This document shows, in pieces, positions 1 to 8,249 of a stretch of 64,000 nucleotides of DNA. The notes beneath the pieces are model-generated. The model saw only the letters and a program-made list of their open reading frames with translations. It was not told where the DNA came from and did not search any database. Numbering within the stretch: position 1 is the first letter of the stretch; the number at the start of each line of letters is the position of its first letter. The position numbers were made by a program, and so were the translations under genes. Source of the stretch: an uncultured Lachnospiraceae bacterium (GTDB lineage Bacteria > Bacillota > Clostridia > Lachnospirales > Lachnospiraceae); assembly GCA_900542015.1 (NCBI GenBank), contig UQLY01000004.1, positions 124,001 through 188,000 of the forward strand, read 5' to 3'.

Positions 1-408
1 GATATGGGGGTAGTTGATTATATCAGCTATGAAAATTCCAAAGCGCTTGTATGGGTAAACGGTAATTCCTACTCGCTGGACGACGTGGTAGAGGTAGCTG
101 ATCCGGAATACATAGAAGCATATTCCATGGCGCTGACGCTGGTCAATGCGATCAGCAAGCTTCCGGCGGTGGCGAACCTGTCAATCAGCGAAAGAGAAGC
201 GGTAGAATCCATTAAAGAGACATACGACTCCATGAACGAATACCAGCAGAGCTTTGTCGCAACGGATGTCAAAGAAAAAATCGATGAGTACGTGGCAAAG
301 ATGGATGAGCTGATCAAACTTGACGAGCTGGAGCATCCCAAGACGGACGGCGATGATGACGGCGACGGCGGTGAAGACGACGGCGGGCAGAGCGGCACAG
401 TGGAGTAG
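1..408 (+). CDS. flgD: FlgD, flagellar hook-capping scaffold protein (3' part only)
   Basis: The reading frame is open at base 1, so the N-terminal part and the true start lie outside the window. The visible 135 codons begin in a beta-rich stretch (GVVDYISYENSKALVWVNG, then YSLDDVVEV) typical of the C-terminal half of clostridial FlgD. They continue into a helical region and end in a very acidic tail (Asp/Gly/Glu-rich, last 20 residues). FlgD caps the growing hook and is needed for FlgE polymerisation outside the cell. The position directly before a TIGR02530-type gene and flgE is the usual one in Clostridia fla/che operons and supports the call. The acidic tail is likely lineage specific. 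Confidence 0.8.
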   Translation, partial: DMGVVDYISYENSKALVWVNGNSYSLDDVVEVADPEYIEAYSMALTLVNAISKLPAVANLSISEREAVESIKETYDSMNEYQQSFVATDVKEKIDEYVAKMDELIKLDELEHPKTDGDDDGDGGEDDGGQSGTVE

Positions 409-458
409 CAGGGTGGTTTTAAGAAAGCCATCATGCGACGGGGAAGGGAGGAAAACCT

Positions 459-869
459 ATGAATCGTATTCAGCAAAACTTCCTTTCAAACCTGCAGGTA
501 CAGGAACAATATTTCAATCCTTCCAAAGCAATTGATGCGGATAAGACGAAGAAAACGGAACAGCTTTCTTTCGGGGAAATCCTGTCGCAGAAGGCGCGGG
601 AAACCGCAGACAGCGAGCCGATTAAGTTTTCCAAGCACGCGTCCAACAGACTTGCGGACAGAAAGATTGAACTGACCAGCTCGCAGATGGACAGACTGGC
701 GGAAGGAACCCAGAGAGCCGGGATGAAAGGAATCAGAGACTCGCTTGTGATGATAGACAATCTTGCCTTTATCGTAAACGTACCGAACCATACGGTGGTA
801 ACGGCATTGGATCAGACACAGGCGGAAGAAAAAATTTTTACAAATATTGACGGAGCCGTAATTGCTTAA
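459..869 (+). CDS. TIGR02530-family flagellar operon protein
   Basis: A 136-residue protein with a good ribosome site (GGGAGG) a few bases before its ATG. The N-terminal half is polar and probably flexible. The C-terminal half carries the family signature: KFSKHASNRLADRKIEL, then a helix and a stretch around LVMIDNLAFIVNVPNHTVVTA. The family (TIGR02530) is found almost only between flgD and flgE in Firmicutes and spirochete-like operons. Its biochemical role is not established, but the position suggests a part in hook assembly. It lies 50 bp after flgD and 78 bp before flgE, in one transcription unit. Confidence 0.85.
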   Translation: MNRIQQNFLSNLQVQEQYFNPSKAIDADKTKKTEQLSFGEILSQKARETADSEPIKFSKHASNRLADRKIELTSSQMDRLAEGTQRAGMKGIRDSLVMIDNLAFIVNVPNHTVVTALDQTQAEEKIFTNIDGAVIA

Positions 870-947
870 GCCGGACCTTTTCGGAGGCTTACATGTTCCC
901 GAACGACAGAGGGAACGACCGGTTCCAGACAGGAGGTCGATTTAACT

Positions 948-2588
948 ATGATGAGAGCATTGTATTCTGGTGTGGCGGGACTGAAAACGCACCAGACCAA
1001 AATGGATGTTATCGGTAATAACATCGCAAACGTAAACACGACGGCGTACAAATCGCAGTCCATCGTCTTTTCAGAGCTGATGTATCAGACGACGCAGAAG
1101 GCGTCCGGACCCAACGCGACCAGCGGAACAGCCGGTACCAACGCAAGGCAGATCGGTCTTGGTGTAAAAACCGGCGCTATCAGCACCGCCATCGAGACGT
1201 CAGGCGCGACGCAGACAACGGGCAATCCTTTTGACCTGAGGATTACCGGAGACGCTTTCTTTATTGTCAGCGACGGCAGCAACAATTTCTTCACAAGAGA
1301 CGGGTCCTTTTATGTGGACAGCGTGGGCAATCTTGCCATGTCCTCCAACGGCTACAACGTTATGGGGTGGCAGGTGGATGAAACTACCGGAACTATCAAA
1401 AAGGATACGGTATCTGCGCTTCGCATTATGAGCGCGGACAATATGACTTATCCGCCGGAAGCGACTTCAAAGGCTTATGTATCCGGTATTATTGATAAAC
1501 ATGACGTACAGGTATCTTCCGAGGCGGGAAAGATCATGAATTTAAGCTTCTTTGACAACCTCGGCTATGCGTATACGGCGAAGCTGTCCATGAAATCCAC
1601 GGGAACGGACGGACTTTACACGGTAGAGCTGTCGAGCCTGTTGGATTCGGAGGGCAACAAGATTGAAATAAACGGTATGCAGTTTGGTACGACCCAGAGC
1701 GTCGCAGACCCCAAGACGCTTGTGCTGGGAAGCGGGTACACCTATACGAACGGTACGATTTCCTATATGGACGAGGACGGCACCACCAAGACCGTTAATT
1801 TAAATAACGCCAATATGACCGACGATGAAAAGACAATCGTTGCAAATGCTTACGGCTATTCCTCTTACGACGAATTTAAGAAGCTGTATGTGCAGGAAGG
1901 CACCAATAATACTTCCATTGACGCGAAAATTGCGGCGGGCAATTTCGCCGACGTGCTGGGAGCGGACGGTTCCCTGGAGACTGCGGGCAAGACTATTACC
2001 GGCGGTTTGATCCAGTACGACTCCTCCACAGGTAAGATCCAATCTGTAAACGGACTGACCAATGACCTGAGCCTGAATTTATCCTTTGGAGACCAGGAAG
2101 TGCCTGCGGGACCTTTTACCACGATCAATATTGACTTTTCCGCTTCCTCCAATTTTAACAACAATGCGACAAGTACCATCGGAGCGGACCCCGGAGATAA
2201 GGACGGACTCGGCGTAGGACGTAAGCTCGGCGAGCTTTCCGGCATTTCCATTCAGAAGGACGGCATGATTTACGCTTCCTATGACAACGGGCAGACAAGG
2301 CTTTTGGGACAGATTGCGGTAGCGGAATTTGCCAATCCTGCAGGTCTTGAGAAAACAGGAGATAACCTGTATTCCGCGACCTTAAACTCCGGCGAATTTG
2401 ACGGCATCGGCGTGGATATTTCCGCAAATGGCGGCTATATGGAAACCGGTGTTCTGGAAATGAGTAACGTGGACCTTTCCTCAGAGTTTACGGAAATGAT
2501 CACGACTCAGAGAGGTTTCCAGGCTAATTCCCGTATCATTACGGTATCCGATACGCTTTTGGAGGAACTGGTAAACCTGAAGCGTTAA
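948..2588 (+). CDS. flgE: FlgE, flagellar hook protein
   Basis: A 546-residue hook subunit. The N-terminus (MMRALYSGVAGLKTHQ, then IGNNIANVNTTAYK) is the conserved Flg_bb_rod segment. The C-terminus (DLSSEFTEMITTQRGFQANS, then SDTLLEELVNLKR) is the matching Flg_bbr_C helix; the two form the coiled-coil core of the axial structure. The middle is the variable D1-D2 surface region. The protein is exported by the flagellar type III apparatus and polymerises on the rod. An AGGAGG site precedes the ATG. A strong intrinsic terminator follows the gene, so transcript levels of flgE may exceed those of the motor genes downstream. Confidence 0.96.
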   Translation: MMRALYSGVAGLKTHQTKMDVIGNNIANVNTTAYKSQSIVFSELMYQTTQKASGPNATSGTAGTNARQIGLGVKTGAISTAIETSGATQTTGNPFDLRITGDAFFIVSDGSNNFFTRDGSFYVDSVGNLAMSSNGYNVMGWQVDETTGTIKKDTVSALRIMSADNMTYPPEATSKAYVSGIIDKHDVQVSSEAGKIMNLSFFDNLGYAYTAKLSMKSTGTDGLYTVELSSLLDSEGNKIEINGMQFGTTQSVADPKTLVLGSGYTYTNGTISYMDEDGTTKTVNLNNANMTDDEKTIVANAYGYSSYDEFKKLYVQEGTNNTSIDAKIAAGNFADVLGADGSLETAGKTITGGLIQYDSSTGKIQSVNGLTNDLSLNLSFGDQEVPAGPFTTINIDFSASSNFNNNATSTIGADPGDKDGLGVGRKLGELSGISIQKDGMIYASYDNGQTRLLGQIAVAEFANPAGLEKTGDNLYSATLNSGEFDGIGVDISANGGYMETGVLEMSNVDLSSEFTEMITTQRGFQANSRIITVSDTLLEELVNLKR

Positions 2589-2626
2589 TCCTTTTGCTAA
2601 AATCAATGACAAACAATATATAACAA

Positions 2627-2677
2627 AATATAGGGACATTTTCCGAATAATTGGAAGATGTCCCTGTATTTTTTTTG
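2627..2677 (+). terminator. Intrinsic terminator after flgE, inside the fla/che operon
   Basis: Inverted repeat AGGGACATTTTCC / GGAAGATGTCCCT (2632-2644 and 2653-2665) with an 8-base loop, followed by GTA and a run of eight T. This is a textbook Rho-independent terminator lying between flgE and flbD on the same strand. I see no equally convincing sigma-A or sigma-28 promoter between it and flbD, so partial read-through is likely. Confidence 0.85.
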
Positions 2678-2788
2678 AGAAAAGTGGTAGAATGGAATCC
2701 TAAGCGCAAAGGAGCACAGATGCGCGCGGAAAACAGGCGGGTTAAGCCATGGAAATATCAGGAAAACGCCGCCCCGGGAGAAAGAAAT

Positions 2789-2974
2789 ATGATCGAAGTG
2801 ACACGTCTGAACAATACAAAAGTATTGATAAATCCTGATTTAATCGAGTTTGTGGAAGAAACGCCCGATACGGTCGTTACCTTTACCACGGGCAGGAAAA
2901 TTATTGTAAAAGAAAGTAGACAAGAGATAAAAAATCTAGTAAAATTGTACAGAAAGGATATTCTTACAGACTAG
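2789..2974 (+). CDS. flbD: FlbD/SwrD family flagellar protein
   Basis: A 61-residue protein starting MIEVTRLNNTKVLINPDLIE, the standard N-terminus of the FlbD (SwrD) family found between flgE and motA or fliL in Firmicutes. In Bacillus subtilis the homologue raises flagellar torque, so it acts on the motor or stator. The chosen ATG follows GGGAG. An alternative in-frame ATG at 2720 follows a better-placed AAAGGAG and would add 23 charged residues, but family members normally begin at MI-VTRLN. The gene is 23 bp before motA. It is the first gene after the flgE terminator. Confidence 0.88.
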   Translation: MIEVTRLNNTKVLINPDLIEFVEETPDTVVTFTTGRKIIVKESRQEIKNLVKLYRKDILTD

Positions 2975-2997
2975 TTTGAAGTGAGAAGGTATACATA

Positions 2998-3792
2998 ATG
3001 GATATAGCATCAATCATAGGCTTTGTGGCTTGTCTGGTACTGATTGTTTTCGGTATTGTAACAGGGGAGGACGGCTTTGCCGCAATGGGGAATTTCATAC
3101 ATGCGAACTCCGCTATCATTACGTTTGGCGGTACTTTTTGCTGTATTTTGGCATCTAACAGCATGTCGGATTTTCTTAGCGGGCTTAAGAGTTTTAGACT
3201 GGTATTTAAGACTCCGTCCATCAATACTCCCCAGATTATCGACAAGATTATTGAATTATCCAATGTGGCTCGTAAGGAAGGCTTGCTTTCCCTGGAAGAG
3301 GCTGCCGCAGATCTGGATGATCCGTTTTTAAAAAAAGGGATTCTTTTAATTGTAGACGGAACAGATCCGGAGCTTGTCCGCGGTATTCTGGAGACGGAGC
3401 TTGGCAGTATTGAAAGCAGGCACAAGGCTAAAATCGGATTTTGGCAGGATATAGCGGCAATGGGACCGGCATGGGGTATGATCGGCACTCTGATCGGTCT
3501 GATCAACATGCTGCAAAATTTGTCCGATCCTTCGGCTATCGGTCCGAATATGTCGACGGCGTTAATTACAACTTTATACGGTTCCATGCTTGCGAACTGG
3601 ATCGCTACCCCGGTCGCTACCAAATTGAAAACCAATCATGAGGCGGAAGCGATGGTTAAAGAGATTATGATAGAGGGTCTTTTGTCCATTCAGGCGGGAG
3701 AAAACCCGAGGGTAATTGAAGAAAAATTAAAATCCTTCTTAGCTCCCGGAGATCGTGCCAATGCAGGCGCAGAGGAGGGCGGTGAGGAATAA
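2998..3792 (+). CDS. motA: MotA, stator proton/sodium channel subunit
   Basis: A 264-residue membrane protein with the four-helix MotA layout. Two helices lie at the N-terminus (IIGFVACLVLIVFGIVTG). A long cytoplasmic segment contains the conserved charged patch (KIIELSNVARKEGLL, then LETELGSIESRH). Two more helices follow, including GPAWGMIGTLIGLINML. MotA with MotB forms the ion-driven stator that turns the rotor. The stop codon overlaps the motB ATG by one base (TAATG), indicating translational coupling. Confidence 0.97.
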   Translation: MDIASIIGFVACLVLIVFGIVTGEDGFAAMGNFIHANSAIITFGGTFCCILASNSMSDFLSGLKSFRLVFKTPSINTPQIIDKIIELSNVARKEGLLSLEEAAADLDDPFLKKGILLIVDGTDPELVRGILETELGSIESRHKAKIGFWQDIAAMGPAWGMIGTLIGLINMLQNLSDPSAIGPNMSTALITTLYGSMLANWIATPVATKLKTNHEAEAMVKEIMIEGLLSIQAGENPRVIEEKLKSFLAPGDRANAGAEEGGEE

Positions 3793-4592
3793 TGGCAAGA
3801 AAGAAAAAGCAGGAGGGGGCATCATCCGGTTCGCCGGCATGGATGGCGACCTTCAGTGACTTGATGAATCTGCTGTTATGCTTCTTCGTGCTTCTCTTTT
3901 CCATGTCTACCATGGACGTGCAGAAATTGCAGCAGGTTGCCGCATCGTTTTCCGAGGATTTCAGCATCTTTTCCGGCGGAGCCAGCGCCATTGGGGACGG
4001 CATCCTGATCAGCAACGGCGTCAGCCAGTTGAACCAACTGGATGATTATATCAACAGTACCGGTAAGGCGGCGGACAGCGATACCAATAACAACGAGCTG
4101 GAGGAATTTGAAGAAAAGCAGCTTGCGGAGTCGGAACAGCTTGCCGAACAGATTGAAGAAGCGGTGGATGAAAGCCAGTTTGCCAATGAAATTGATGTGG
4201 ATTTTACGACCCAGTATGTTTCGCTGACGTTAAACGGAGCGTTGCTGTTTGATTCGGGCAGCGCCGAGTTAAAGGAAGAGGCGAAGCCTTTGCTTGACAA
4301 AATCGGTCAGTTGTTGACGCGTTATGCCCAGAGCACCATAGAGATTGAAGGGCATACGGATAATGTGCCGATCCACAATGCAAAATATGCGGACAACAAC
4401 GAGCTGTCCAGTTTCAGAGCCTTGTCCGTATTTAATTATTTTATGGAAACAACGTTTTTGGACCCTGCGAATATCAAGCATTCCGGAAGAGGGGAATATG
4501 TGCCTGTGGCGGATAATTCCACACCGGAAGGCAGAGCGCAGAACAGAAGAGTGGAAATAAAGATTTATCACTCGCTGAGTACGGGTGAGTAG
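3792..4592 (+). CDS. motB: MotB, stator peptidoglycan-anchoring subunit
   Basis: A 266-residue protein with one N-terminal membrane helix that carries the ion-binding aspartate (D23 in TFSDLMNLLLCFFVLLFS). An acidic plug/linker region is followed by a C-terminal OmpA-like peptidoglycan-binding domain (about residues 135-260) with FDSGSAELKEEA and IEGHTDNVPI. MotB fixes the MotA/B stator to the wall and supplies the ion-conducting Asp. The gene is coupled to motA by a one-base overlap and followed at once by fliL. Confidence 0.97.
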   Translation: MARKKKQEGASSGSPAWMATFSDLMNLLLCFFVLLFSMSTMDVQKLQQVAASFSEDFSIFSGGASAIGDGILISNGVSQLNQLDDYINSTGKAADSDTNNNELEEFEEKQLAESEQLAEQIEEAVDESQFANEIDVDFTTQYVSLTLNGALLFDSGSAELKEEAKPLLDKIGQLLTRYAQSTIEIEGHTDNVPIHNAKYADNNELSSFRALSVFNYFMETTFLDPANIKHSGRGEYVPVADNSTPEGRAQNRRVEIKIYHSLSTGE

Positions 4593-4602
4593 GAGGCAGA
4601 TT

Positions 4603-5121
4603 GTGAAAAAGAATTTATTATCCGTAATTATCCTGGCGTTATTGATTGTGAACCTGATCCTGACTTCCGTTATGATGTTCAGCGTCATGAGCACCAACAA
4701 AAAAACGGGAGCCGTAGTCGCGGATATTGCGACGGTCCTGAATCTGGAGCTGGGAACGGGAACAGACGGAGAAGGAGCGGAAGAAGCCGTATCCATGGAA
4801 GATACGGTAACCTACGATATCGCAGATGAAATGACGATTTTGCTCACAAAGGACGACAGCGGCAAAGATCATTATGCGATTGTGAAGGCGACGATATCCA
4901 TGAATGTCAACGACGACGGCTATGACAAATACGGCGAGACGATTGCCGATAAAGAAAGCCTGATCAAGGGTGAGATCGCGGACGTCATAGGCAGTTATAC
5001 GGCGGACGAGGTACAGCCCCGGACCGAGGAGATCAAAGAGGAAATCCTTTCCCGCATTCAGGATATGTTTGATTCCGAATTTATTTATAAAATTACATTC
5101 AGCGAATTGATCGTTCAATAG
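4603..5121 (+). CDS. fliL: FliL, stator-associated basal body protein
   Basis: I take the GTG at 4603 as the start because AGGAGG lies at 4591-4596, just after the motB stop. An upstream in-frame GTG at 4585 would start inside motB and has no ribosome site. The 172-residue product has a short basic N-terminus and one membrane helix (NLLSVIILALLIVNLILTSV). A periplasmic-side FliL domain follows, with the DHYAIVKATISMNV strand and a C-terminal helix ending FIYKITFSELIVQ. FliL surrounds the MotB linker and stabilises stators under load. Confidence 0.93.
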   Translation: MKKNLLSVIILALLIVNLILTSVMMFSVMSTNKKTGAVVADIATVLNLELGTGTDGEGAEEAVSMEDTVTYDIADEMTILLTKDDSGKDHYAIVKATISMNVNDDGYDKYGETIADKESLIKGEIADVIGSYTADEVQPRTEEIKEEILSRIQDMFDSEFIYKITFSELIVQ

Positions 5122-5157
5122 AAAACAAAAATATAAAACGAACAGGAGGTGAGTTTG

Positions 5158-6138
5158 GTGGGTGAAGTATTATCTCAAAATGAGATAGATAACCTGCTCC
5201 AGGCGCTCAGCAGCGGTGAACTGGACGTTGAAGATATGAAAGAAAGCCCGGACAAACAGGTCAAGAATTATGACTTTAAGCGTCCTGCAAAGTTTTCCAA
5301 GGAGCATCTTCGTACTTTGGAAATTATCTTTGAGCATTACGGACGGCTGTTATCCACCAACTTACCGGTTTACCTTAGGAGAAATGTGCAGGTCAGCGTG
5401 GCGAGCTCGGAGACGGTTACTTTTTCGGAGTTTACCAATGCGCTGAGCAATCCGGTCATACTGGGAATTATCAATTTCAATCCCCTTCCGGGCGATATTA
5501 TCATAGAGCTTCAGACCAATCTGGGCTATGCGATTATAGACAGGATGTTAGGCGGATCGGGACAGCCGCTTGACAAAAACCGGGATTTTTCGGAAATCGA
5601 ATTATCCATTTTAGATAAAATCATGGTTACCTGCATGTCTTTGCTGAGGGAACCGTGGAAAAACGTTGTGGATCTGGACCCTTTTATGGAGAGAATTGAA
5701 TCCAATTCACAGTTTGCACAGGTAATAGCGCCCAATGAAATGATCGCCATTGTGACTCTAAACATGAAAATCGGCGACGTTGAGGGCTATATGAATGTAT
5801 GTCTTCCGTTTATTACGCTGGAGGACATCATGGATAAACTGAATACCAAGTATTGGTTCTCGACGATGCAGGAGGTTTCCGATGAAAGCTATCAGGATAA
5901 TATCGAGGCGATGATCCGGAGAGTGGACGTTCCTGTCAAGGCGGTGCTTGGTAAAAGCATTATTTCCGTTATGGATTTCGCCACCCTGCAGGTGGGCGAT
6001 ATCATCAGACTGGACACAAAGGTCGATGACGACCTGGAAGTCTATGTGGGAAATCTTAAGAAATTTACTGCATTACCGGGCGTGGGAAAAGAAAACTACG
6101 CGGTAAGAGTTACATCAGTTATAAGAGAGGAGGAATAG
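5158..6138 (+). CDS. fliM: FliM, flagellar motor switch protein
   Basis: A 326-residue C-ring protein. The N-terminal LSQNEIDNLLQAL segment is the CheY-P docking peptide. The middle domain (about residues 45-225) has the CheC-like fold. The C-terminus (about 245-325) is a SpoA/FliN-type domain with VPVKAVLGKSIISV. GTG at 5158 is preferred, with AGGAGG at 5144-5149 at normal spacing; a GTG at 5149 overlaps that site and is unlikely. FliM and FliY together set rotation direction in response to phosphorylated CheY. Confidence 0.96.
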   Translation: MGEVLSQNEIDNLLQALSSGELDVEDMKESPDKQVKNYDFKRPAKFSKEHLRTLEIIFEHYGRLLSTNLPVYLRRNVQVSVASSETVTFSEFTNALSNPVILGIINFNPLPGDIIIELQTNLGYAIIDRMLGGSGQPLDKNRDFSEIELSILDKIMVTCMSLLREPWKNVVDLDPFMERIESNSQFAQVIAPNEMIAIVTLNMKIGDVEGYMNVCLPFITLEDIMDKLNTKYWFSTMQEVSDESYQDNIEAMIRRVDVPVKAVLGKSIISVMDFATLQVGDIIRLDTKVDDDLEVYVGNLKKFTALPGVGKENYAVRVTSVIREEE

Positions 6139-6143
6139 GAGAA

Positions 6144-7472
6144 ATGGATGGTATGCTGTCTCAGGATGAGATCAACGCATTGCTTAGCGGAATGGCTTCG
6201 GGAGACATTCCTAAAGAGCCGGATGCCGATGTACAACCGGCGGAGCAGCCGCAGCAAGCCGCGGATAACAGGATGCCTGCAGAACCGGTTACAGGACCGG
6301 TAGAGCTGACGGACATTGAAAAGGATGCCATAGGAGAAATTGCGAATATCAGCATGGGAACATCCGCAACGACCCTGTATTCTCTGGTAAACAGAAAGGT
6401 AAATATCACGACCCCCGTTGTTACAATGTCGCAATGGGATAATGTAATGAAGGAATATGAGAAACCCTGTGTATTTATTCAGATTAAATATACGGCTGGT
6501 CTGGACGGGGCGAATATCCTTGTATTGAAAGAACATGACGTAAAGGTGATTACTGACTTAATGATGGGCGGCGACGGCACCAATACGGAGGGGGAAGTGG
6601 GAGAACTGCATCTGAGCGCCATTTCCGAGGCGATGAATCAGATGATGGGCTCCTCGGCAACCTCGCTTTCTTCCATGCTTGGAAGAATGATTGATATCAG
6701 CCCGCCGGAGGCGAGCCTGATCAATCTGACAGAGTTTAAAAAAGCGTCTGAAATCGCGCCGTTTCTGGAAGGAACCTTTGTCAAAATTTCCTTCCGGATG
6801 CAGATAGAGGATTTGGTGGACAGCACGATTATGCAGTTGTATCCGGTAGATTTTGCCAAATCTTTATATGAGATCTTTATCGGCAACCAGGAGGGGAGCA
6901 TGGCGGCGCCGCCGCCGGAAGCGCCCAAAGCGCCGGAACCGGAACCTTATGTTCCGCCGCAGATCAGTATGCCGGAAGCAGGTATGCCGGCTGCAAACCA
7001 GGGTATGCCCGATACAAGCCAGATGAACGCAGGTATGAACCAGGGAATGATGGGTTACGGGATGCCGCAGCAGCCTGCAATGGGGCAGATGGGCTACGGA
7101 ATGCCGCAGCAGGGCATGAATCAAATGCAGCAGCCCGTCATGAACCAGATGCAGCAGCCGGTCAATATGAATATCCAGCCTGCACAGTTCCAGTCCTTCA
7201 ATCAGAGTTTTGCGGCGATGCCCAGCCAGGAAAATATCGGGCTGATTATGGATGTGCCCTTAGAGGTTACCGTAGAGTTAGGCAGGACCAAAAAATCCAT
7301 TGCGGAAATTCTGGATTTTGCACCGGGAACGATCATTGAGCTGAACAGGATCGCAGGCGAGCCGATTGATGTGTTAGTAAACGGCAAGTTTGTTGCAAAA
7401 GGCGAGGTAGTTGTTATTGAGGAGAGCTTTGGTATCAGAGTAACCGAAATAATTAACAATAAGGGAATTTAG
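6144..7472 (+). CDS. fliY: FliY (FliN-type switch protein with CheC-like phosphatase domain)
   Basis: A 442-residue protein in three parts. An N-terminal LSQDEINALLSGM peptide resembles the FliM CheY-docking segment. A CheC-like domain (about residues 50-250) carries two E..N phosphatase signatures (IGEIANISMG and ISEAMNQMMG). A C-terminal FliN/SpoA domain (about 365-440) has VPLEVTVELGRTKKSI. Between the last two lies a long Pro/Met/Gln/Gly-rich linker (about 255-350) built from GYGMPQQ and NQMQQPV-like repeats. In Firmicutes FliY is both a C-ring subunit and a CheY-P phosphatase. The gene starts 5 bp after fliM. Confidence 0.95.
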   Translation: MDGMLSQDEINALLSGMASGDIPKEPDADVQPAEQPQQAADNRMPAEPVTGPVELTDIEKDAIGEIANISMGTSATTLYSLVNRKVNITTPVVTMSQWDNVMKEYEKPCVFIQIKYTAGLDGANILVLKEHDVKVITDLMMGGDGTNTEGEVGELHLSAISEAMNQMMGSSATSLSSMLGRMIDISPPEASLINLTEFKKASEIAPFLEGTFVKISFRMQIEDLVDSTIMQLYPVDFAKSLYEIFIGNQEGSMAAPPPEAPKAPEPEPYVPPQISMPEAGMPAANQGMPDTSQMNAGMNQGMMGYGMPQQPAMGQMGYGMPQQGMNQMQQPVMNQMQQPVNMNIQPAQFQSFNQSFAAMPSQENIGLIMDVPLEVTVELGRTKKSIAEILDFAPGTIIELNRIAGEPIDVLVNGKFVAKGEVVVIEESFGIRVTEIINNKGI

Positions 7473-7482
7473 GAGAGAAAAA

Positions 7483-7845
7483 ATGGCGAAGAATATTTTA
7501 ATTTGTGATGATGCGGCATTTATGCGTATGATGATTAAAGACATTTTAACCAAGAACGGGTACAATGTTGCCGGAGAAGCCGAAAACGGATTGAAGGCGG
7601 TAGAAAAGTACAACGAGTTAAAACCGGATCTTGTACTGATGGATATTACCATGCCGGAGATGGACGGTATTCAGGCGTTAAAGCAGATCAAAGCGGGAGA
7701 TCCCGGCGCGCAGGTTATTATGTGTTCGGCTATGGGTCAGCAGGCGATGGTTATCGAATCCATCCAGGCGGGCGCGAAAGACTTTATTGTAAAGCCGTTT
7801 CAGCCGGATCGTGTCATTGAAGCGGTTAAAAAGGTAGTTGGCTGA
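7483..7845 (+). CDS. cheY: CheY, chemotaxis response regulator
   Basis: A 120-residue stand-alone receiver domain. Acidic pocket residues D9 and D10 (LICDDAAFMR) and the phosphorylation site D54 (LVLMDITMPEMDG) are present, as are the switch Ser (VIMCSAMGQQ) and the conserved Lys (DFIVKPFQP). Phosphorylated by CheA, it binds FliM/FliY to change motor rotation. It sits between the switch genes and fliO, as in Bacillus. Confidence 0.95.
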   Translation: MAKNILICDDAAFMRMMIKDILTKNGYNVAGEAENGLKAVEKYNELKPDLVLMDITMPEMDGIQALKQIKAGDPGAQVIMCSAMGQQAMVIESIQAGAKDFIVKPFQPDRVIEAVKKVVG

Positions 7846-7847
7846 TC

Positions 7848-8249
7848 ATGTTATTGACTGTAGTGTCGAAAACAGACTCTGTTGTACAATTTCTGACGGT
7901 ACTTGTTATTTTTGTGCTCGTGTTGGGAGCCACATGGCTGACCACAAGGTATATTGCGGGTTTCCAGAAGGGGAAAATGCGGGGAAGCAATTTTGAAATG
8001 ATTGATTCTTACCGCATTTCGCAAAATAAGTTTATTCAGATCTTGAGAATCGGCGATCGCTATCTGGCGGTTGCCGTATGCAAAGATACCGTGACCGTCC
8101 TGACGGAGCTTACAGAGGAGGAGATCGTGCGTCCCGAGAGCCAGAATGCGGGGACAACGATGCAGTTTGACGAAATTCTCAAGAAGGCAAAGGGTCTTGC
8201 AAAAAAGACTGATACGAAAGCGGCAGATGTACATGAAAAGAAGAATTAA
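7848..8249 (+). CDS. fliO: FliO/FliZ, export-gate assembly protein
   Basis: A 133-residue protein with one N-terminal membrane helix (FLTVLVIFVLVLGATWLTTRYI) and a small cytoplasmic domain (MRGSNFEMIDSYRISQNKFIQILRIGDRYLAVAV), the FliO/FliZ pattern. FliO helps assemble the FliP ring of the flagellar export gate. It starts 2 bp after cheY, and its 3' end overlaps the fliP start, so both are likely coupled. The short basic C-terminus is typical of the family. Confidence 0.85.
   Translation: MLLTVVSKTDSVVQFLTVLVIFVLVLGATWLTTRYIAGFQKGKMRGSNFEMIDSYRISQNKFIQILRIGDRYLAVAVCKDTVTVLTELTEEEIVRPESQNAGTTMQFDEILKKAKGLAKKTDTKAADVHEKKN

Noticed and set aside
6950..7190. Repetitive DNA in fliY as a CRISPR-like or satellite array
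   Set aside because: The repeats are in frame, irregular in length and code for a Met/Gln-rich protein linker.
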